Below, piece by piece: positions 57,256-64,000 of a stretch of 64,000 bases of DNA. The DNA is from Crocodylus rhombifer. Its lineage: Eukaryota; Chordata; Crocodylia; Crocodylidae. The notes beneath the pieces are model-generated. The model was not told the origin of the DNA and made no database searches. It was given only the letters and a program-made list of their open reading frames with translations. A program made the position numbers and the translations under genes. The DNA is taken from positions 186,001 through 250,000 of the forward strand of contig JAVSML010024617.1 of the NCBI GenBank assembly GCA_038503035.1, given 5' to 3'. How positions within the stretch are numbered: position 1 is the first letter of the stretch; each line of letters begins with the position of its first letter.

Positions 57256-58104
57256 CCCAGAGGGGCAAGCTTAGCGAGGAACTTAAAGGAGCAAGCATAG
57301 CGAGCTGGCCTGAGTGGGCTAGTGAATACAAGGGAACCGGTAAGAGGGCGCAAGTTGCGTGACAAGCTCAGGAGCGCCAGTAAGGGCGCTGGTTGCGTGA
57401 CAAGCCCAGGGGCGTTAGCCAGGACGCCGGTTGAGTGACAAGGCCAGAGCGCCTGCAGGAGGCGCCAGTTGCATGGCAAGCCCAAGAGCACCAGTCGGGG
57501 CACAGAGAGTAAACTGACCAGTCAACATCCAGTACATCTGCAAGGCTTGGGGCGTGCTAAAGGGGAGGTCAGAGGCATGCGTAGCCCATAAGGCTGGGGC
57601 ATACCGGGTCACCCCTCATAGGATAGGGGTCAGGACAAACAGAGCACTGTGTCATAGGGAACAGTAAGGCAACCTCCCTTAAAAGATATATAACACGTGG
57701 CGGGCGAGACTGAGGGTGCTAAACAGTTAATTTGGCATGGTAGGGGGCGCTAGGGAGATCACAGCCGCTCCTAGGGCCCGCTCCGTGACAATCTGACTTG
57801 CTAGTGTGTGTGTGTGTGTGTATGGCATTGTGTGCATGACATATGAATTAGTGATGCGTCTAACTTCTGGGGTGTATCATGTATGTGCTTGAATTGGTGA
57901 CAGGTACGCATGTGCTTAGGCTGGTTTGGATGTGTATGTGCCTGAGCTGGTAGTGCGAGTGTGTATGCACCTGATTTATTTGTGTGTTTGTATATGTGAA
58001 ATTGTCACACCCTCCTGTCTAACAGTGCAATATTCAGATCCTGAGAGTTGGTGTGACCCCACAAGGCAACAGAAGAACTGCTTCTATTTCTGTAGTCAAA
58101 ATAT

Positions 58105-58194
58105 TCTTTTCTCCCACCCAGGTGGGCGGGGGGGGGGGGTCAGACTTGAAGATCTACGAGGTCCCTTCCAACCCTACTTCTATGATTCTATGAT
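58105..58194 (+). mobile_element. CR1 3' end, short fragment
   Basis: GGTCCCTTCCAACCCTA and TATGATTCTATGAT are the plus-sense CR1 3' UTR and 8-bp terminal repeat. A poly-G run stands at 58126-58138. Only the extreme 3' end is present, the usual outcome of severe 5' truncation. Confidence 0.85.
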
Positions 58195-58270
58195 ATTAGT
58201 GAAATTAGCTTTTGAAATGGGGTGCTGCTAAATTCATAAAAGGTATGGAGGGGTGCCTGGGGGTCTAAAA

Positions 58271-58458
58271 CAATGGTTTTCAACCTTTTTTTCATTTGTG
58301 AGTCTCTCTAAACATTTTCAAATGGATGTGCAGATTCTTTTGAATTGTAAAAGAAGTTATTCACATACTTTCAATTAATCATAGTCATCTTTTGCAGACC
58401 CCTCAGACATAGTTTGCAGACCTCTAGAGGTCCATGGACAACAGGTTGAAAACCACTG
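58271..58458. mobile_element. hAT MITE with perfect 8-bp TSD
   Basis: The 188-bp element has ends CAATGGTTTTCAACCT and AGGTTGAAAACCACTG (16-bp inverted repeats with one mismatch). It is flanked by identical GTCTAAAA (58263-58270 and 58459-58466). The CAGTGGTTTTCAACCT terminus and the 8-bp duplication are diagnostic of hAT superfamily elements. No transposase is present. Confidence 0.95.
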
Positions 58459-58499
58459 GTCTAAAAGGTTGATAACAACATCTGAGTGATATTTCTCTC

Positions 58500-59110
58500 T
58501 ACTGTTCTTAAATAATCACTCCAAAGAAGGAGATTCCACAAATTCCTAAGTAGCCTGCTCCAGTCTTTCACCTGCCCTCATAGTTAGGAAGTTTTTCCTA
58601 ATATCTATCCAACATCATCTTTGCTGAAAAGTAAGCTGATTTCTTATTCTTCCCATTGTGGGCATGGAGAATAATTGATTGCCTTCCTCTTTATAACAAC
58701 TTTTCACATATTTGCAGACTGTCTTATGCTGTGTTCCCTATATATTTTTCCCTAGATTAAACAAAACCAGTTCTTTCAACCTTTCTCCACAGGTCCTCTT
58801 TTCCAGACCACTTATAATTTTCGTTGGTTCCTTCTGTATTCCTCAGGTTGTCTATATCTTTCCCTCATATATTTCTTAAAGTGTGTTGGCTAGAACTGGA
58901 TACAAGGAGCTACCCACAGCCTTGAAGCACCAGTCTTCCAAGTGTGTTTGCTATTTCATCTTCTAATTTCTTAATGAAATATTAAATAGAAGAAAGCACA
59001 GGACAGATCTATAGGGAATTCTACTTGAAATGCCCTCCCAACTTTGACAGGAAACCAGTGATAATTACTCTTTGAAGGAATCATCATAATCAAAATCAAT
59101 GAACTCTATT
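58500..59110 (-). mobile_element. Ancient CR1/L3-like LINE fragment
   Basis: The plus strand reads CATAGTTAGGAAGTTTTTCC, then GATTGCCTTCCTCTTTATAA, then AGACTGTCTTATG, and CTAGAACTGGATACAAGGAG. This is the reverse complement of a CR1/L3 ORF2 end ('...CCAGAACTGGACACAATACTCC...' in the minus-sense orientation of other copies). It is far more diverged than the two younger CR1 copies and has no open frame. Confidence 0.75.
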
Positions 59111-59795
59111 CATAGCCAACCTTTTCAGTTTATTCATCTTCGGGAACTTGACTATAGCTGCAAAAGAGACATACAGTATATTTAATCTGGCTTCTGTGCT
59201 TTGATGCTCACATTCTCGTTACTGAAGGGGCAAGAAAAGAGGAAGGGGAGACAGACTATGCATCTGACTGCATTTGGTGATATTTGCTGCACATACACAT
59301 AAGAGCATTTCCAGCCACTGATACGGTGCTCTAAATATCTGCCCTGCCTTGTTAGCTCCTCTTTCAGCCTCTGTGGTATTCTGGATGCTCAGTAAATGAC
59401 TGCCTTCAATTGCCTGCCTTGAAAACAGCTCTATAAACCAACCGCCAGCAAAACTCAAGTTGAATCAAGGGGCTGCTTGAATAATTTATATGATTGTTAC
59501 TTTTATAACTTCAACACATTGATGTCTAAGTCCAATACATAAGAACTACTGTACGACAGTCTATTCACTGAAAATTGGGCTAAAGAGGAATCTACAGCTT
59601 CCTAAGAGGAAAAGAAGAAAAACAACCAGAAAAAGCTGCAATTGAATTTCATTGGACTTCATTTTACATTGTGTGCTGGAATGGAGTTTGTAAAAAGAAA
59701 ATAAAAAATAGCTCATCAGTTCAGTGTCTATCCTGGCTCACTGAAGCAGGAAGGTTCAGCCTGCCTCTGTTCAGTCACTAATCCGACAACAGAGG
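59111..59795. other. Unique sequence, no gene seen
   Basis: A minus frame of 79 codons (59219-59458) has no recognisable domain. No repeat was seen. Confidence 0.4.
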
Positions 59796-59881
59796 TTGTC
59801 TACACTGGAAAAGGACAGTGAGTAAAAACACGTGTTAACTAACACAGTATTAAATATGCCTGTGTATTCGGTGTAGACTAG
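59796..59881. mobile_element. Very short MITE remnant
   Basis: TTGTCTACACTGG at the left and CGGTGTAGACTA at the right are inverted ends of an 86-bp segment. It is similar in style to the TCTACAC-type ends of 3505-4005 and could be an internally deleted relative. Confidence 0.6.
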
Positions 59882-60058
59882 GAGTGTTATACTGCACCTT
59901 GTACCATCTGGTCCTGCTTAACTTGTGGGTAGGCAGTTTTGGGGGGGGGGGGGTTGTTTGTTTTTTAAATACTAGGTATCTGACATCAGGCTGGTTAACA
60001 CGTGATTTTTGCAATGAATGCAAAGATGTCCTCTTATATTATACACTGTTAAAAAACA

Positions 60059-60136
60059 GGGCCAGATCTTCATCTGATGTAAACTGGCAATGTGCCTTTA
60101 ATTTCAATTGATTTAGACCAGTTTAGGCTCTGGTCC
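60059..60136. repeat. Short foldback repeat (GGGCCAGATCTTCA)
   Basis: GGGCCAGATCTTCATCTGAT at the left and ATTTAGACCAGTTTAGGCTC plus TGGTCC at the right are imperfect reverse complements. It fits a short palindromic interspersed repeat. Confidence 0.55.
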
Positions 60137-61182
60137 ATGTCAAATCTCATGCATATGCATACATAAAATGATTCAGGCAGAATGTATTTTCCTGCCCTGG
60201 TTCCTTCTGGACTCTTTAAAATAATGTCTCTTTAAAAAACAGGTGATGGCTTCTTCAGGCCACATACCCTAGCACCCTGCTCCCCTCACCCCTCTCCACA
60301 CACTGAATAGAAGTTAGATCCAGTTTTGCAATGAACACAACCCCCCCAACCCCAGCTTCTTCCCCTCCCTATGCTACCCCAGGCAGCTGCATTAGCTAAT
60401 ACTTCCACAATGCAGTGACCACACAGCATTTTTTTTCCCTTCAATGATTCCATTCCACCAAAAAATCAGTTTTCATTTTTGTAGTTACTGTTGCTCTTAT
60501 TTGTTCAATGGAAGGAATACACTGCTGTTCCTTAATGAGTCTATTCTGCAGACGCAGTAGTCTTTTTCTATAATGGCTGGTTACATGCCAGGCATCCATC
60601 ACCAATCACGAGTTTCCATTGTGAACTATCTGTATCAGTGTAGTGGGAATATGAGAGCAAAATGGTTGCAGCATAATGTGATACAATATTCATGGCTGCA
60701 AACGGTACAAGTAATATTTCTGTTAGATACATTACAGTTTGTATCATAGCTATAAAAGGTACAGCATTCATTTTCCTCAACAGCCTTCTAGTTTAAGAGT
60801 ACTTTACAGCACTAATAACAATAAAAAAAAAATAGGGAGTCAAAAAAGGAGCTCTCCAGTGTTCTGATTTACAAAGTGCTCTGTAGAAAAAGATGACAGT
60901 AAGCATATAGGCATGGCAATCCGAAACTTTTTGGTATGGGCCCTGGACTTTAACTCCATTATTGTTCTCAATTTCCTGTCAGCTAAAAGAGTATTCTCTC
61001 TCTCGCTCTGTGTTAACCACTGCTACTACAACAGCTTAGGTGGTAGGATGGAAAGGAAGGGTTAAGCTTCTCATGCTCTCTTCTCCTCCTTTCTGAGAAG
61101 GTATGGGACTTATAGAACTAAGGCATATAACCATGCTATGGTTTCACCTTGTGTGAGTTCATCAATGTGGTACTGTATAGGT
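60137..61182. other. Unique sequence, no gene seen
   Basis: Short frames only (up to 70 codons). No exon or repeat is supported. Confidence 0.4.
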
Positions 61183-62340
61183 CAGGGGGAGGCAAAATAT
61201 GGCCCACAGGTGACATCCAGCCCACCAGGCCATTCTATCTGCCTTTCAAAGATGACAGGAGCCAGGAACAGCAGGACCCAGGTGGCGCTGCCAGCAGGAT
61301 CAAGCAGCTGCAGAAGCAAGGCCTTGCCATCCCTGTCCCCCTAACCCCAGCCAGAAGCCCAGTGCCAAGCAAAGGGTTCTGGCCTGGTTGTGGGGCTGTT
61401 CCTGCCTCCCTGTGCCACAGGGAAATTCAGATAAGACCAGGGGGAGGGGGGGCAGGAGAAGACTGCAGGCAATCACCCCAGTCCTCAGGGTAAGGTCAAG
61501 CTGGCTACTGTGGTCCCAGGCTGCAGCCGGGAACCACGTGGTGCTGAAGCAGACAGCATGGGATGGAGGGCAACAGGAAAGCACTGAAAGTGACAGCAGG
61601 TGGGGGAAGGGGCAGAAAGCCAGCATGTGGAGCGCAGCCAATGGTCATGCGCTGGGCCCAAGGCTGGCAGGGGCCAGAGCAGGCCACAGAAATGCAGAGC
61701 CCCTTTTAGCCTGGGCTCTGTGAGCCGAGCCATCTCCCCCCTCTCCCTACTGGTACAGCTGGCCCAACTCCATAGAGCCCCTACTGGCCCACGCTCCTGC
61801 CACCCGCTCTGGGCCCTGCTGGCACTGGCCCCTGCACACTGCATGGGTCCCGTGTTCCTTTGCAGCTGTCACTATGCTCCCACCCACATGCCCACTTGCT
61901 CCCACTCTACCCCCTGCCCTGCCACAGCCATTTGCCCACTGCTCCCCTCAACCCTCCTCCAGGTGCTTTGGTACCATGTGGTTCCTGGCTGCAGTATCAG
62001 GCTGCAGGATGCAGCAGGAGCCAGTTGGCCCCTGCAATTCTTGGCTGGCCCTATGCAGTGCTAGCTGGGCCTCTCCAGCTCCTGCTGCATCCTGTGGTCT
62101 CCACCATGCAGCTAGGATGTGGTGCTGGAGCACTGAGCAGGGTGGAGGGATGGGGAAACAGCAGAAGGGCAGCGGTGGCAGATGGGAGGAAGTGGCAGCA
62201 TGGGGCTGCACCAGTGCCCTCCGGCAGGAGCAGCAGGACCACAGAGCCAGGGCTTGTAGGAGCACTTCAGGGGACTCTACCTGCCATGGGGAGGCTGTGA
62301 GCAAATCCTTCCCCTCCACACATGCCACAACCCTCCCCAG
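61183..62340. mobile_element. GC-rich hAT-like element, boundaries uncertain
   Basis: The left end CAGGGGGAGGCAAAATATGG, then CCCACAGG, matches the hAT-type terminus CAGGGGTGGGCAAA..ACGGCCCGCGG. The interior to about 62340 is GC-rich with open frames up to 157 codons in many phases on both strands, none with a transposase domain. An inverted repeat lies around 62012-62094. The right terminus was not found, so the end is approximate. Confidence 0.5.
62012..62094. repeat. Imperfect inverted repeat in the GC-rich region
   Basis: GGATGCAGCAGGAGCCAGTT near 62006-62025 is matched in inverted form by CCAGCTCCTGCTGCATCC near 62075-62092. The flanks (GTGGTTCCTGGCTGCAG at about 61978, and a related inverted stretch near 62100-62130) weakly extend it. 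Confidence 0.6.
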
Positions 62341-62767
62341 CCACTAGGGCTGTGCGAAGCTTTGGTCCCTGATTCAATTTGGTGGAGATTCGACCCAATC
62401 AGGTGGCTGAATCTCCGAATCTGAATCAAATCAGAGGACCCTTTAATCTCTCTGAATTGAATCAGAACCCTCTGAATCCATTTGGAGAGATTTGGAAAGA
62501 TTTGGAGATTTGGACATAGAGACAGCTCTAAATGTTTTTTTCTACATACCTCTAGGTACCAGGCGGCTCGTGAATGCTGTGAGGCTGGGGCACATGGAGT
62601 GTCCCACAGCAGCATGGGGGAATCCCCAGCAAACCCAGCAGCAGACCCGGAAGTTGACCAGAAGCATTTTCAGTCCACTTCTGGATCCTCCAGGGAGTGC
62701 ACTGGGAGCCTTCTGGGTCTGGGGGAGGGCATCCGGGGTCCCCCTGTGGCTGGTACTTCTGATCCAC
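62341..62767. mobile_element. Interspersed repeat of unknown class
   Basis: It begins CTAGGGCTGTGCGAAGCTTT and carries several GAATCTCCGAATC / GGAGATTTGG type motifs with dyad character to about 62520, then a GC-rich part. It recalls a dispersed repeat rich in ATTCGG motifs seen in reptile genomes, but I cannot name it. Confidence 0.45.
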
Positions 62768-62771
62768 TTCC

Positions 62772-64000
62772 TGTAACAAAACCCCCAGTTTTTCTTTTTC
62801 TTTTTAATTTTAAAATGCATTCCCTCCCCTTCCCCAACCATTTCTGACTTTTTCTCTCCTTCTCTATTTCCTATAGATAAGTATAAGTGAGCTAAGACAT
62901 AGGATAAGCTTCAGCATTTTATTTTGGTAGCAAGTTGTATTCATTTTGGGTTTTTTTCCTTCTTTATATTGTATAATTATTAGGTTTATATTGATTTTTT
63001 TACTGTTCCATATTACTGTTTTACTGATACTATATGATTTAGGCCTACATATGTAAGCTAGCATAAGTCATGTCAAGTTTCCATTTTGTTTGTCAAGTCT
63101 CCATCTTGCTCCCATGCCCTATTGTGCAAGTATATCGTAACCTATGGCTCATACCTACACCTCCTATGTAACTTGGTTCCTGAATTAATGGGAGTGAATG
63201 AGGGTGCTTGAGAGACAATGGTAGTAGGTCTAAAAATAGCTCCCTCTGAATGACTGAACCATCAAAACCAATACCTGGACCAATGACCCAGCCATTGGAA
63301 CTACCCTCAGCATTCAAGAAACAAAAGATGAGGCAACCCACCATTGTGCCAAGGTGGCACACGCTCAGTAAGAACACCTGGAACCCTCTGGAAGAGGACT
63401 GACTTTGCCTGGACATGCCCTCCCCATAGGAGATCACAGGTAGTCTGCCCCATAAAAAGAGGCAGTGAAGACTGACTTCTTGGGATGCCCCCTCTATCTG
63501 GACCAGCACCATGCCACATCACCTATCCACCCAGAGGCCCTGCTGGTGCCCCCCGTCTGGACAACACCTGCTGGACAAAGACCCCTTTTCAGCCTGGATA
63601 GGTAGCTATCATCCCCACCCTCTCTTCAACCAAGGACTTGGACTCTGTTTCTCTTCCCTACCTGGACACCAACCCTTCCACTGAGTATCTTTTTCCTGCT
63701 GCCATTGTGAGTGCTTGTGGGTGGGGGGAGGGAACCAATAACTTCATGGGCTGTGTGGTGTGTTGTCGCTTGAATAAACCTGTTATTTTGAACCCAAGTT
63801 GGGTTTTTGTCTGTTTCCTGACTGTTTGATCCTTGTCACCACTTATCTGCCCCCTGATCTCCCAGCTGTCTGCCTCAATTTCCAGCCCCAAGCTCCCAGC
63901 TGTCTGCCTCTCTCTCTTTCCTGGCTGTCTCCTCCTTGCAGCCAGGCTTTTTCCCTTGCACCAGTAACCCCAAGCCTCAGTTCCTTCAAGTAACCCCAAG
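62772..64000 (+). mobile_element. LTR1 copy C, runs off the window
   Basis: It starts TGTAACAAAACCCCCAG at 62772 after TTCC (62768-62771, the expected left copy of a 4-bp duplication). It has CATAAAAAGAGGCAGTGAAG (63451) in place of the TATA box of copy B, AATAAA at 63773, and AACCCAAGTTGGGTT just after. The 3' part is cut by the window end, so it is not known whether internal sequence follows. Open frames within it are shadows. Confidence 0.88.

Larger units (their letters stand above)
56200..57790 (+). mobile_element. Solo LTR, family LTR2, copy B, nested in LTR1
   Basis: The 1591-bp segment begins TGTAGCGGAGCACTAGGG and ends CTCCGTGACA, flanked by a perfect 5-bp duplication ATCTG (56195-56199 and 57791-57795). 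The order of features matches copy A: terminal hairpin, RFX-like palindrome, E-box, TATA-like box, then an array of AGCCC..GGGCG motifs. No internal sequence is present. It is younger than the LTR1 copy it interrupts. Confidence 0.9.
51195..58071 (+). mobile_element. LTR1 copy B with two nested insertions
   Basis: The element starts TGTAGCAAAACCCCC at 51195 and ends GCAACA at 58071, with direct 4-bp flanks GAAG (51191-51194 and 58072-58075). Within it lie a CR1 (52845-55813) and a solo LTR2 (56200-57790). Without these the LTR is about 2.3 kb, longer than copy A (1.93 kb), partly through duplicated GT-rich sequence near 55960-56190. It has TATAAAA at 51836, AATAAA at 52163 and polypyrimidine tracts (52250-52680). 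No gag, pol or env is present, so it is a solo LTR or a non-autonomous element. Confidence 0.87.

Noticed and set aside
61600..62347. Overlapping frames of 146-157 codons on the plus strand
   Set aside because: GC-rich sequence has few stops in every frame; many phases are open on both strands at once and no domain was found.
1..64000. Search for CRISPR arrays, bacterial operons, phage or toxin-antitoxin genes
   Set aside because: No regularly spaced short repeats, ribosome binding sites or dense same-strand gene runs exist; the window is vertebrate nuclear DNA.

Overview
This window looks like nuclear DNA of a non-avian sauropsid, most likely a crocodilian, with a turtle as the main alternative. 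The evidence is an AT-rich intron-like or intergenic background without bacterial-type genes, CR1 LINEs of two age classes, MIR-like tRNA-derived SINEs, several hAT-like and Tigger-like non-autonomous DNA transposons, solo LTRs, and two Tx1/L1-like LINEs of a kind not expected in birds. This assignment is an inference from repeat content. I found no host protein-coding exon, tRNA, rRNA or CRISPR array that I can support. Nearly all the longer open frames are retrotransposon remnants or stop-free stretches of tandem repeats.

Layout. Positions 1-5.5 kb are mostly unique and hold two small DNA transposons. At 5.5-6.9 kb lies a solo LTR (family 'LTR2') with a 5-bp target duplication and an internal 37-bp minisatellite. 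Positions 6.9-25.7 kb are unique AT-rich DNA with a non-LTR retrotransposon tail (9.2-9.7 kb), a hAT-like element (10.4-10.8 kb), a 5'-truncated CR1 with a 375-codon open reverse transcriptase segment (11.7-12.9 kb), a CA/CG-rich array between inverted repeats (17.1-18.0 kb), and other DNA transposons. At 25.7-40.1 kb two Tx1-like LINEs stand head to tail on the minus strand. The left copy is interrupted by a solo LTR of a second family ('LTR1', TSD GATG). The right copy has about 1.7 kb of ORF2 replaced by the 3' end of an LTR2-type endogenous retroelement. Positions 40.1-51.2 kb are mostly unique, with MIR-like SINEs and short foldback repeats. At 51.2-58.1 kb an LTR1 copy (TSD GAAG) holds two younger insertions: a CR1 (TSD TAGTC) and a solo LTR2 (TSD ATCTG). 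Positions 58.1-64 kb hold a CR1 tail, a hAT MITE with a perfect 8-bp TSD, an ancient CR1/L3-like copy, a GC-rich hAT-like region, and the start of a third LTR1 copy that runs off the window.

How the parts relate. Nesting gives a relative order: the Tx1-like LINEs came first, then LTR1 inserted into one of them, and a CR1 and an LTR2 inserted into another LTR1 copy. Because each repeat has a second copy in the window, several insertions can be checked against an 'empty site' in the paralogous copy. No new gene system was found. The most useful observations are the tandem Tx1 pair, the precisely bounded nested LTRs, and a conserved RFX-like/E-box/TATA module at the 5' end of LTR2.
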